From AP-15 sp963732095 (lineage in GTDB: Bacteria > Pseudomonadota > Alphaproteobacteria > ATCC43930 > CGMCC-115725): a stretch of 64,000 nucleotides of DNA. The notes beneath the pieces were generated by a model. That model did not search any database and had not been told where the DNA came from. It saw only the letters and a program-made list of their open reading frames with translations. Positions 33,549 through 42,063 of the stretch are shown here, piece after piece. A program made the position numbers and the translations under genes. Location of the stretch: positions 62,001-126,000 of the forward strand of contig CAVSZA010000017.1 in the NCBI GenBank assembly GCA_963732095.1, given 5' to 3'. Within the stretch, counting starts at the first letter, position 1; each line of letters opens with the position of its first letter.

Positions 33549-33623
33549 CTAAAGTCGCCTGAAGCTGACAAGTTGGAGGCTTGCAGCCCATAGCAGCAGT
33601 TGCGTATCCAGTAACAGTTTCAC
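33549..33623 (-). pseudogene. PIN-domain (VapC-type) toxin, N-terminal stub
   Basis: GTG at 33623 overlaps the stop of the Phd-type antitoxin gene, the normal toxin-antitoxin coupling. It reads VKLLLDTQLLLWAASLQLVS then FRRL and stops. The first 14 residues match the PIN start (KLLLDTHLLLWAA). The rest of the toxin is gone, and the sequence passes within 25 bp into the recurring motif. Confidence 0.85.
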
Positions 33624-33865
33624 CGGCGGTTTCCGAAACGGCGCTCGCTCTCGGTCTCTCCCATCCGATCGAAATCGTCGGGCACCGCAATCTGCCCGGC
33701 CATGAAGCCGAGCCGGCGAACCTGACCCGCCTCCGGCGTTTCCAGCGGCACGACCTTGACCAGCGGCCTGCCGGACTTGGCGATGATGAACGGCTCGCCT
33801 TTGGCGGCGCGATCGAGCAGCCGCGAGAGGTGGGTTTTGGCTTCGTGGATGTTGACGGTGAGCAT
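33620..33865 (-). CDS. Phd/YefM-type antitoxin, orphaned
   Basis: The protein has 81 residues and is intact: MLTVNIHEAKTHLSRLLDRA, EPFIIAKSGRPLVKVVPLE and VPDDFDRMGETESERRFGNR. It is the standard Phd fold with DNA-binding N-terminus and toxin-binding C-terminal tail. Its partner toxin at 33549-33623 is reduced to 24 codons, so the antitoxin is an orphan that might still repress its own promoter or counter a related toxin elsewhere. Confidence 0.9.
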   Translation of the reverse strand: MLTVNIHEAKTHLSRLLDRAAKGEPFIIAKSGRPLVKVVPLETPEAGQVRRLGFMAGQIAVPDDFDRMGETESERRFGNRR

Positions 33866-33960
33866 TGCCAGTCTCGGACTATATCCGCGTAGCTTAGTCT
33901 ACCTAGCAAGGGAATGCGCTCTGGCTTTCGAGCGGCGGTGCCGACTAAGACAGGACGATG

Positions 33961-35244
33961 TTATTCCATCGCGGCTTTGAGCCCGGGCGTTTCCTCATAG
34001 GTCTCGGCGTCTTTGCGGATGACGAGGAGGCGGGGGAGCAGAAACACCAGGGGAACCGCGATCAACGTCATCACCGAATTGGCGAGGACAAGGCTGTCGA
34101 AAGAAAAATGATATTCATCTAGCAGATGTGAGCCGAACCAGTCGGTCCCGAAGAGGGCCAGGTTGCGGACGCTGACCATCAACGAGAAGCCCAGCCCTTC
34201 GCTGCCGGCGGGTGTCGCGCGCACGGCCAGATCCATCAGCGCCAGCTCGGCCAAGGTGTAGCCGAAGCCGTTCAATCCTTCGATCGCCTGCGCGCGGCCC
34301 GCCGAGCTGTAGAACAGATAGCCCAGATTGGCCGCCGTGGCGAAGATCATGCACCCGACCAGCAAAGTGCGGAGATTGAGGCGCCGGCACAGGAAGCCGT
34401 AACCGACAGCGGCCAGCACGCCGCAAACGCCCGCGATCAATTGCAAGAAGCCCTGGGCGTGCGTATCGAGGTACAGCTCGTTCTGCTGCTTGTAGAAGAG
34501 TGCCGTCGCAAAGCCCGGCGCGATGTAGAACAGCGCCATCAGGCCCGCGGCTCCCCACATCGTCCGGGCGGTGGCGATTTTGACGAGCTGGAAACGGGCG
34601 TTCTGCAGAAGCAGTCGCGGATCCGATCGTTGCCGCTGTTCCTGCAGAAACAGGACGGTCACCGGCACCAACAGGAACATGACGCCGCCGCACGCGGCGG
34701 CGGTCCAGCCGAAGGCGATGCTCGCCAAATATCCGGCTGCAGGGCCGTTGACGATCCAACAGGCCTGCTGAACGAACTGGCGCAGCGCGGTGAGGCGGCC
34801 CGAGCCCGAACTGGCCTGCGCAATTTCGACCATGTAGCCGCCGACCACCGTGCTGGTGACCATCATGAACGTGTTGATGACGATCACGACGAGCAGCAGA
34901 TTGCGATATTGGTGGGGAGTGACGATCAGGACCAGCCAGGACAGCGCCGCCAACGTCGCGCTGATGAGAATGTAGCTCTTGCGCCGGCTGCCGAAGAGCG
35001 GGAACGCGTCGGTCAAGATGCCGGCGAAGGGCTTCAGGTACCACGCCAGCCCGGCCCAGAAAAAGAACGCGGCATTCGCGGTGCGGTCCGCGTGCAATTC
35101 GTTCTTGAGCAGGTTTTGCAGCGGGAGGCGCGCCAGAACTTGGGTCTGCGCCAGGGTCGTGGCCAGTACGCCCGCGACGATGACGAGTGCCGCATAAACG
35201 AGGGCTCGGTCGGGTCGCTGTCGGGTGGCGGGTGGCGCGGCCAT
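33961..35244 (-). CDS. MFS transporter, folate-biopterin transporter (BT1)-like
   Basis: The protein has 427 residues from the ATG at 35244; the longer open frame to 35373 only reads through a repeat. About 12 membrane segments are visible, such as ALVYAALVIVAGVLATTLAQ, LLLVVIVINTFMMVTSTVVG and SVMTLIAVPLVFLLPRLLVI. FFFWAGLAWYLKPFAGILTD then AFPLFGSRRKSYI resembles the KPxxGxxxDxxPxxGxRRxxY block of BT1-type carriers. The substrate is unknown; the assignment to BT1 rests on that block. It is monocistronic. Confidence 0.8.
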   Translation of the reverse strand: MAAPPATRQRPDRALVYAALVIVAGVLATTLAQTQVLARLPLQNLLKNELHADRTANAAFFFWAGLAWYLKPFAGILTDAFPLFGSRRKSYILISATLAALSWLVLIVTPHQYRNLLLVVIVINTFMMVTSTVVGGYMVEIAQASSGSGRLTALRQFVQQACWIVNGPAAGYLASIAFGWTAAACGGVMFLLVPVTVLFLQEQRQRSDPRLLLQNARFQLVKIATARTMWGAAGLMALFYIAPGFATALFYKQQNELYLDTHAQGFLQLIAGVCGVLAAVGYGFLCRRLNLRTLLVGCMIFATAANLGYLFYSSAGRAQAIEGLNGFGYTLAELALMDLAVRATPAGSEGLGFSLMVSVRNLALFGTDWFGSHLLDEYHFSFDSLVLANSVMTLIAVPLVFLLPRLLVIRKDAETYEETPGLKAAME

Positions 35245-35794
35245 GCGCGGTTCTACCCTATTTCCCCGACCCGAGGGATGGGCCGATCGGAGGCCGCGCA
35301 TACCCCCTCGCCCCGCTTGCGGGGAGAGGGTCGGGGTGAGGGGTGGTCGCCGGTCAGAGCGCCTGCCCCTCACCCGGAATCTGCGCTATGCGCCGCTTGC
35401 GACCTCTCCCCGCAAGCGGGGCGAGGTGATTGGATGGCCGCCCTCGACCGCCGCAGCTTGTCGAGCTCAAATCCAGGCTTATATCTCCGACAGTTTCAGC
35501 AATTGCGTGAGAGATAATATCGATAATCGCATCGAGCAGACAGCGCCGGCTCGACCTTCTCGCTGCCACTTCCCTGCCGGACACCTTGGCAGGAAAATAT
35601 TTTTCCCTGCTATTGTTCGCCGGAAAATCGGCGCAAAGCCTTGATTACAAACTCCGTTTTCTGTGCGTTTCACGTGCTTTTGGGGCTTCGCGGCGATTTT
35701 TCCCGTAAATTCCCGCGCAGCAGGGAAAATCGCGCTGCAAGCGCAAAGGGCCACCCCGGCTTCGGAGCGGCCCTCTGCGCTATGGGTCAGCGGG
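35245..35794. other. Intergenic region dominated by repeats
   Basis: No gene. It carries the large inverted repeat 35306-35428 and, further on, AT-richer sequence with recurrent CAGGGAAAA/TTTTCCCTG pieces (around 35590-35735). Confidence 0.6.
35306..35428. repeat. Large inverted-repeat element (CTCGCCCCGCTTGCGGGGAG type)
   Basis: The left arm reads CTCGCCCCGCTTGCGGGGAG then AGGG...GGTGAGGGG; the right arm reads CCCCTCACCC...CCTCTCCCCGCAAGCGGGGC then GAG. Together they form a long cruciform-capable element of about 123 bp. A partial copy is at 51377-51418, so it is a dispersed repeat. Confidence 0.82.
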
Positions 35795-37453
35795 TCAGCT
35801 GTGCCAGCGGAACTGCTGCGGCTTCCTTGCAGCGCCTTGCGAGATCACGACGTTGACGAGGGCGGGACCGCGGTGGTTCATTGCCTCGTCGAGGGCGCCC
35901 TTCAGGTGCTTCGGGTCCTCGACGAAGAAGCCCTTGCCGCCGAAGGCTTCCATCATCCTATCATAGCGGGCGCCGTAGATCAGCGAATTGGGCTTCATGT
36001 TGAACATCGGGTTGTCCGGGATCTCGGGCATGCCGGGGCCGATGCCGCCATTGTTCAAGACGACGATTTTGACCGGGAAGTTGTAGCGAACGAGCGTCTC
36101 CATCTCCATGCCGGAGAAGCCGATCGCCGAGTCGCCGGAGAGGTGGATTACCGGACGGTCAGGCTCCACAACCGCGGCGGCGATCGCCTGGCCGAGGCCC
36201 ACGCCCATCGTGCCGTAGGTACCGGCGTTGAGGCAGGAGCGGGCGTTCGCGACATTCAATTGCGTGAGGCCGATATCCATCGTACCGGCGCCCTCCGCGC
36301 TGAGGATCGCGTTTTTCGGCATCCAGGCGGCGACGTCGCGCAACGCGCGGAAGTAATTGGCCGGCGCTTCGTCGTCGTGGACCTGCGGCCGGATCTGCGC
36401 CGCGTTCTCCTCCGCCTTCTTGGTGATCATCTGGCGCCACGGCGTGTCCTTCGGATGGAACCACTGGCGGCCGGCGAGTGCGGCGTTCAATTGCCCGACG
36501 ATCGCCTTGCCGTCGCCGACCAATGGCACCGTGGTCGCCTTGTTGTGGCCGATTTCCTCGGGCGCGATGTCGAGCTGGATGACCTTCATGTCTTTGGCGT
36601 AGCGCGGCGCCTGGCCGAAATGGAAGATCCAGTTGAACCGGGCACCCATCAGAAACACGACGTCGGCGTTCTGCAACGCCAAGGTGCGCGCCGCCGCGAC
36701 CGACAGCGGATGGTCGTCGGGCACGACACCCTTGCCCATCGGCGAACGCAGGAACGGGATTTGCGTGCGCTCGAGGAAGGTGCGCACCTCGTCCTCGGCA
36801 CGCGACCAGGCCATGCCCTTGCCGACGAGAACCAGCGGCCGCTCGGCCTTTTCGAGCAGATTGAGGGCGTCCTCGATGTATTCCTGCGGCGCCACGGTGC
36901 GCGGCGGGTCCGGGGCCCGTTCGACCTGGACGATTTTGTCCTCGTCCACCTTGCCGGTGATCATGTCGTCGGGAAAATCGAGATAAGTGGCGCCGGGCCG
37001 GCCGTAGATCGCGTTCCGCGTCGCCATCTCGACATACCAGGGGATGCGCGCGACGGTATCGATGGCATGCGCGAATTTGCAAAAGGGCGAGGCGATCAAT
37101 ACCTGGCGCTCTTCCTGGAAGGCGCCCATGCCGCCGCGATAGGTTTCGGAGGCGCCGCCGATCAGGATCATCGGCCAGCAATTCTGCTGCGCATTGGCGA
37201 GGCCTGCGAGGCCGTGCACGACACCGGGGCCGGTCACGACGATGCAGGCGCCGGGTCGGCCCTTCAGATAGCCATAGGCCTGCGCCGCGTAGGACGCGGC
37301 CTGCTCGTTGCGCATGCCGATATAGGCGACGCCTTCCTTTTGCGCGGCCGCGGCGATCGGCCCGACGGGAAACCCGACGACCCCGAACAAATGGTCGATA
37401 CCCTGCTGTTTGAGGCTCCTCGCCATCAACGTGGCGCCGTCGACTTCGCTCAT
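35795..37453 (-). CDS. ThDP-dependent enzyme, oxalyl-CoA decarboxylase / 2-hydroxyacyl-CoA lyase-like
   Basis: The protein has 552 residues, with the ATG at 37453 behind AACAGGAGGAAAGC. ThDP-enzyme architecture: an N-terminal Pyr domain with catalytic Glu in GMRNEQAASYAAQAYG, then GPGVVHGLAGLANAQQN, a central domain (PLVLVGKGMAWSRAEDE) and a C-terminal PP domain with GTYGTMGVGLGQAIAA and the metal-diphosphate motif GDSAIGFSGMEMETLVRYNF ending VLNNGGI. GFSGMExET is the pattern of oxalyl-CoA decarboxylases and 2-hydroxyacyl-CoA lyases. It stands alone; the related but distinct enzyme at 53771 has a CoA-transferase partner. Confidence 0.85.
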   Translation of the reverse strand: MSEVDGATLMARSLKQQGIDHLFGVVGFPVGPIAAAAQKEGVAYIGMRNEQAASYAAQAYGYLKGRPGACIVVTGPGVVHGLAGLANAQQNCWPMILIGGASETYRGGMGAFQEERQVLIASPFCKFAHAIDTVARIPWYVEMATRNAIYGRPGATYLDFPDDMITGKVDEDKIVQVERAPDPPRTVAPQEYIEDALNLLEKAERPLVLVGKGMAWSRAEDEVRTFLERTQIPFLRSPMGKGVVPDDHPLSVAAARTLALQNADVVFLMGARFNWIFHFGQAPRYAKDMKVIQLDIAPEEIGHNKATTVPLVGDGKAIVGQLNAALAGRQWFHPKDTPWRQMITKKAEENAAQIRPQVHDDEAPANYFRALRDVAAWMPKNAILSAEGAGTMDIGLTQLNVANARSCLNAGTYGTMGVGLGQAIAAAVVEPDRPVIHLSGDSAIGFSGMEMETLVRYNFPVKIVVLNNGGIGPGMPEIPDNPMFNMKPNSLIYGARYDRMMEAFGGKGFFVEDPKHLKGALDEAMNHRGPALVNVVISQGAARKPQQFRWHS

Positions 37454-37617
37454 GCTTTCCTCCTGTTGGATCGGGCGGACGCTGACCGACGCGTAAGATG
37501 CCGTCAAAGCCCGGGGCCGAAAAAGTCTCCGCCCGCAGATTACGCATTTATGGCCGTGGCCGAAAAGGGGTTATCCCACGCGGGCCTGCTATTCCGCCAT
37601 CGTCGAGGTCGCCGGGA

Positions 37618-38745
37618 TCAATGAACGGGCAGGAAACCGAGGTCGAAGGCGCGCTCGACGAACCACATTGCCGCCACCGTGGCGATGGCGCCGGAGCCTG
37701 CGACCAGCACCACCCTGCGGTAGAGCCAGGTCCGCCGCACGAGATAGGCGAGCGGCAGGAATGCGGCGACGATCGCGATCTGCCCCACCTCCACCCCGAG
37801 ATTGAAGCCGACCAGCGCCACCGCGAGCACGCCTTTCGGCAGCCCCAGATCGGTCAGCACGCTGGCAAAGCCAAAGCCATGAACCAGACCAAAACAGAAC
37901 GCCACGATCCAGCGCCTGCCGCGGACGATCGGGAACAGGTTGTTGAGCGCCGCCAGCACTACCGACAGTGCGATGGCCGATTCCGAAATGCGGGCCGGCA
38001 GAGTGATCACCTGCAGTGTTGCGAGGCTCAAGGTCAGCGAGTGGGCGACCGTAAAGGCGGTAACGGTCTTCAGCACATCGGTGAACGCCGGGCGGAAGCC
38101 CTCGCTCGGTTCCCAACTCCTACCGCGATGCACGACAACCGCCGGCAGCAGCAATGAAAGCAGAAACAGGATGTGATCGTAGCCCGACCAGATATGGTCG
38201 ACGCCGGTGGCGAGATAGTCAAAAAACTGGCGCCGCACGCTGGGCTGAGCCAGCTGGAAGGTCTGCTGCGCTGCTGCGGGACTGAAGATGGCGGTGCGCG
38301 TCTCACCGCCGGCCTGCAGACGCAACAACCCCCTGTGCTGCGGGTCGATGTCGGCGAACAGCCGGTACGTCACCTGCAATTCTTCGGGGACGGATGGGCA
38401 CGCAGCGGCAAAACGCAGAACCGCATAGGCGCCGTCGCTGTGGGTGTCGATCAGATGCTGGGTGACGGTGGTAGGGCAGGGCGCGCCGTCGGCAGCAATC
38501 GCCAGCCGCGCCATCGCGTAGGCGGCGATTTCCGTGTGCTTGGCCTTGACCTCTCCCCAGGTGATCTCGCCATTGCCATCGGCGTCGAGCCCAATGGCGA
38601 AATCGAGATCGCGCAATGCGATGTCCCACTGCCCGGCCACCCGCGCGTCCTGCAGCGACAGCATCAAATAGCTGTCGCTGGGCTTGTGCGCATGCGCCAC
38701 GCCAGCCCACAGCACCAGCAGCAAAATGAGGGCAGAACGCTGCAT
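37618..38745 (-). CDS. HupE/UreJ family membrane protein with EF-hand-like loop
   Basis: The protein has 375 residues. The signal peptide is MQRSALILLLVLWAGVAHAH. The periplasmic N-terminal domain contains DADGNGEITWGE near residue 55, which fits an EF-hand calcium loop. The C-terminal half is the HupE/UreJ membrane domain (GVDHIWSGYDHILFLLSLLL, FTVAHSLTLSLATLQVI, CFGLVHGFGFASVLTDLGLP) with the conserved His residues proposed to handle metal ions. It is co-directional with a DUF4331 gene and a TPR gene upstream, a grouping seen in other proteobacteria (from memory). Nickel/cobalt transport is suggested by family only. Confidence 0.88.
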   Translation of the reverse strand: MQRSALILLLVLWAGVAHAHKPSDSYLMLSLQDARVAGQWDIALRDLDFAIGLDADGNGEITWGEVKAKHTEIAAYAMARLAIAADGAPCPTTVTQHLIDTHSDGAYAVLRFAAACPSVPEELQVTYRLFADIDPQHRGLLRLQAGGETRTAIFSPAAAQQTFQLAQPSVRRQFFDYLATGVDHIWSGYDHILFLLSLLLPAVVVHRGRSWEPSEGFRPAFTDVLKTVTAFTVAHSLTLSLATLQVITLPARISESAIALSVVLAALNNLFPIVRGRRWIVAFCFGLVHGFGFASVLTDLGLPKGVLAVALVGFNLGVEVGQIAIVAAFLPLAYLVRRTWLYRRVVLVAGSGAIATVAAMWFVERAFDLGFLPVH

Positions 38746-38836
38746 CGATCGGCTTCGGCTACGACAGCCGCCGCCGGGTTTAACCGCCGCCTTGTTCAGT
38801 TCTGCGTCGAAAGGGGTGTAGGCCTCTGTTTGCGGG

Positions 38837-40418
38837 TCAAGGCACTGGCGGTGTGCAGGGATTAGCGCCCTGACCGGCACTGCACTTGCCGTCGTACGGC
38901 GTCGGGAGGAACGGGAAGTTCCTGGCAATGCCGTTGGCGGTGATGTCGACGCCGACCGTCCCCGGCGCTCCGGCGAGGAAGTTGACGCCGTCGCCAATGT
39001 GATTGGCGATATAGTTATTGCCGCCGACAACGCGGACCACGATGTCGGTGACATCGTCATTGGGGCGCCGGCCATTCGGAAAGCCTGCCGGGTCGCCGCC
39101 CAACACGGAGCCCAGCCGGTTCTGGTTCTCGGGCGCGGTAGGCGCCTTGCTCAGATCGAGCCGCAGCAATTCGGCGCATGGCTTGCCGCAGTTCGTGCCG
39201 TTGAGGGGTTGGCCGGGATATTTGAGCAGAAGGCTCTCCAGATCGGTGCGGCTGTCGGCTGGTGAACCATCGATCGGAACGATGGGCACATGAAACACCA
39301 GGTTCAGCTCAGTGGCGACCACCGGGTTCTGGTAAAACGCTTGAAAATTCGCCTCATCTTCCGGTTTGGCGGCGTTCCAACCGTCCTTGAACGGCGTGGT
39401 GATGATCAATTCGTTGACCAGTGGGTTTGCCATGCGCGACACCTGCACCCATTGCCCGTCATCGGCGGCTTTCGGCTTGTCGTCTTCGCCCAGAACCGTC
39501 ACCTTTTGTCGGGAGGTATTGGCGTAGACTCCGATGACCGGGTTTTTCCTGGCCGCGGCCGATTTGCCGTCGCTGGTAACGCGGGAGATCGGGACCTCGA
39601 TCGCGATGGTGCTGATGTTGAACCCGGCGAAGCGGTTCACGCCGAACGGGTTGACATTGTCACTGTCCTCCCCCGGACCTGTAAGGGCAGGCAGGTAGCG
39701 GCGCAGGTTCAAGGTGTCGAACACCGCGCCCAGATCGATGTAGAAAGTCTCGGCGCGCTGTCCGGCGAACACCCGGATGCCTGCTGCATCGTCACTATAG
39801 ATGCCCTTGGCAGCCAGGGCCGCATAGTCGGGCATCGTCGCGGGCCCGACATTGGACGGGACCGCGATCAGCGTGCGGTCCTTGAACAGCTCGGTCCGTT
39901 TGCCTCTGCGGATCTCGGTCACGCTATAGGTCTGGCGACGGGTCAATCCTTCCGATCCGGGACCGTCGAGCGCCGTGATCCCTTGCAACGGAAGCGCAGT
40001 TGTAATGTGCGGATTGCCGAGATAGGGCAACGGTGAGGTCAAGTCACCAGCGGCAACGATCGGCCGGTTCTCGGTCTTGAAGCGGAATTCATAGACGACA
40101 TCGTCGGCCTTGCCGTCCTGGTCGTTATCGATGTGCATCGCGTACAGCACATCGTCGTTGAAGTTGAAGTAATTGGGACCGTCGCTCGGGTCCTGTCCCG
40201 GGTTCACGTTCAATATTGAACGTGACACGCCGATCAGCCGGAGCGCGCGCCAGGTTCGCCGCGTCGTAGCTGACAAAAGCGTAAACGTCGGTGTTGTCGG
40301 CGGACGGGTCCAAGGCGATGAGCGGAGCTTCACGGTGGCTCGCCGCCTCGGCGGGGACGGCCCATACAAGACCGATGGCTGCCAGCAGTGGGATCAAGGG
40401 TGAGAATGCAGGTTTCAT
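38837..40418 (-). pseudogene. DUF4331 family exported protein, frameshifted near the N-terminus
   Basis: The start at 40418 encodes a signal peptide (PLIPLLAAIGLVWAVPAEAA) and SHREAPLIALDPSADNTDVY then AFVSYDAANL, the DUF4331 N-terminus, up to RVTFNIE. The frame then shifts at about 40215; the rest continues as LNVNPGQDPSDGPNYFNFND, DGKADDVVYEFRF and on to NGIARNFPFLPTPYDGKCSA near the end. Start-to-stop length is 3n+1. The lesion lies in TTCAATATTGAA, a perfect palindrome that has replaced the expected codons. If real, the protein is truncated; if a sequencing error, it would have about 526 residues. Confidence 0.8.
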
Positions 40419-40447
40419 ATCCGAGAATTCCTTTGGTGGGTGTGAAA

Positions 40448-41668
40448 TCACGTCGGATGCCTTGCCTCCGGCAAGAGCCGGCCCAACTGCACGTCCTCCA
40501 GGCGGGTCTCTTTCAGCCAATCCGTCACTGCAGCGATCGTTGCGGCGTCATGGGCCGCAAGCGCGGCCTCCAATAGAATGCGCACATCTGCCGGCTCCTT
40601 TTGCACCTGCCAATTTTCCTGCGCCAACTCGAGCGCCGCTGCAGGGGCAGCGAGCAAATGCAGAGTGAAGCGGGCTTCCTCCCTCAGATGCACCCGGTCG
40701 CCGCGTAGCCGGCTCGCTGCAAAGCGGTCGCCCAGCTTTTCGACTTGCGCCGCCAGCTCCTTCGAGTGCTGTGCCTGCAATGCCAGTGCGTAGCGCAGCA
40801 ATAGCGGATCCGCGCTGGTCTTGTCGCGAAGCAGCGGCACGACCTCCGCCGACCGATCGCTGTCGAGCAGGAAATCGGCATAGGCGCCCAGAAGGTAAGG
40901 GTCGGAGGTCTCGACGGCGAGCGCCGCACGGAAATGCGACTCGGCCTGCGGCATCATGCCGGCTCGCGCTGCCATCTCGGCGAGGCTGGTCAGCACCCAA
41001 CTCTGCAGCCCTACCTGGCCGGGGGGGTGCCTGTCGAATGCTCCGCGCAGTTGCCGGTAACTCTCGTCCAGGCGACCTGTCGACGCGGTCACCCCAGTCA
41101 GGCAGCAGGTCCAGACCAGTTCCGCGGTCAAGTTTTTGAGCGCCTGGCATTCTGCTCTCGCACCCTCATAGGCGCCCTGAACTTGCAGCACCGTCGCGCG
41201 CGTGAGCCGCGCCTGGACATTGCGCGGATTGCTGTTCAGCACGGTTGCCAAATCGGTCAAGGCGGCGTCGAACTGATGCATTCGCTGCCGCAACACGGCG
41301 CGCAAGACCAGCACTTCCGAGGGTGGATTATCGAGACGCCACCACGGGGTCAGCGCGGCTTCGCTGTAGCCCGCGTAACGCGGATCACCCGTGACGCGGC
41401 CCAATTCCAGGTAGCCCTGCGCCACCCGGGTCGCGAGGACCAGATTGTCCGGGACCTGGCGCAATTGTCCCTGCAGCGCGCGCAATTCGCGCAAGGCGGG
41501 ATCGCTCGGCGAGACCGCCAATCGCTCGAGGACCTCGTCGTCCGAAGGGGGGACAAACGGCTCGGCGACCGCCAGCCTACAGGCGGCGACGCTGAGCATG
41601 ATCCAGGCCAGCACGCGCAGCGCCACCCTGCCGTGATCGGAGGTATGGGATACGGCAGCTGGCGCCAT
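40448..41668 (-). CDS. Exported tetratricopeptide-repeat protein
   Basis: The protein has about 406 residues from the ATG at 41668 (a TTG lies 9 bp earlier). The signal segment is VALRVLAWIMLSVAACRLAV followed by AEP. TPR-type helices follow: DPALRELRALQGQLRQVPDN, LATRVAQGYLELGRVTGDPR, EVLVLRAVLRQRMHQFDAAL, TRATVLQVQGAYEGARAECQ and RAALAVETSDPYLLGAYADF. It lies upstream of DUF4331 and HupE on the same strand with a 29-bp gap, probably one operon, and may scaffold the exported DUF4331 protein (inference). Confidence 0.82.
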   Translation of the reverse strand: MAPAAVSHTSDHGRVALRVLAWIMLSVAACRLAVAEPFVPPSDDEVLERLAVSPSDPALRELRALQGQLRQVPDNLVLATRVAQGYLELGRVTGDPRYAGYSEAALTPWWRLDNPPSEVLVLRAVLRQRMHQFDAALTDLATVLNSNPRNVQARLTRATVLQVQGAYEGARAECQALKNLTAELVWTCCLTGVTASTGRLDESYRQLRGAFDRHPPGQVGLQSWVLTSLAEMAARAGMMPQAESHFRAALAVETSDPYLLGAYADFLLDSDRSAEVVPLLRDKTSADPLLLRYALALQAQHSKELAAQVEKLGDRFAASRLRGDRVHLREEARFTLHLLAAPAAALELAQENWQVQKEPADVRILLEAALAAHDAATIAAVTDWLKETRLEDVQLGRLLPEARHPT

Positions 41669-42063
41669 TCGTTTCAATGCGTGCGCGATTCTTCTCGGTG
41701 CGCCGAGAGGCGCGGCGCACTTCCCTTTATTCTCATATCTGTCGCGCCCCCAATCCGGGTCTATGCGAACCTGTCGAGTATTGCACGCAACGGTTCTGCA
41801 GCGTTAGATCATTCACGCACTTGTGATTGCGCGAATGTCTGGTTCCCAGGGCCGCGGGCAAGACCCTTGCCCGGCTCGCTGCGCTCACCATCCTATCCCG
41901 CAGTGCGGGAAAGGGGCTGTAACCTTACAACCGTAGAGCACCATCTCCCGCACCGCGGGAGTAGGGGGACCAAGCGCGCCAGCGCTTGGTGGTGAGGGTG
42001 TCGGTGCATCGCAAAGGCATTTTCTCGGGAGGGGGGACCGAGCCCGGAGGGCTTGGTGGATGG
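41669..42063. other. Intergenic region with hairpin-rich repeats
   Basis: No gene. Several short hairpins (TCCCGCAGTGCGGGAAAGG, TCTCCCGCACCGCGGGAG, CCAAGCGCGCCAGCGCTTGG) lie between 41895 and 41992, a cluster typical of dispersed intergenic repeats, not an attenuator. Confidence 0.55.

Noticed and set aside
35663..37624. 653-codon plus-strand frame opposite the ThDP enzyme
   Set aside because: Antisense to a clear ThDP gene with full motifs; the frame has no domain, no ribosome site and extends through an intergenic repeat.
41895..41992. Attenuator or riboswitch upstream of the TPR gene
   Set aside because: The hairpins resemble dispersed CCCGC/GCGGG repeats; no leader peptide or known aptamer pattern.
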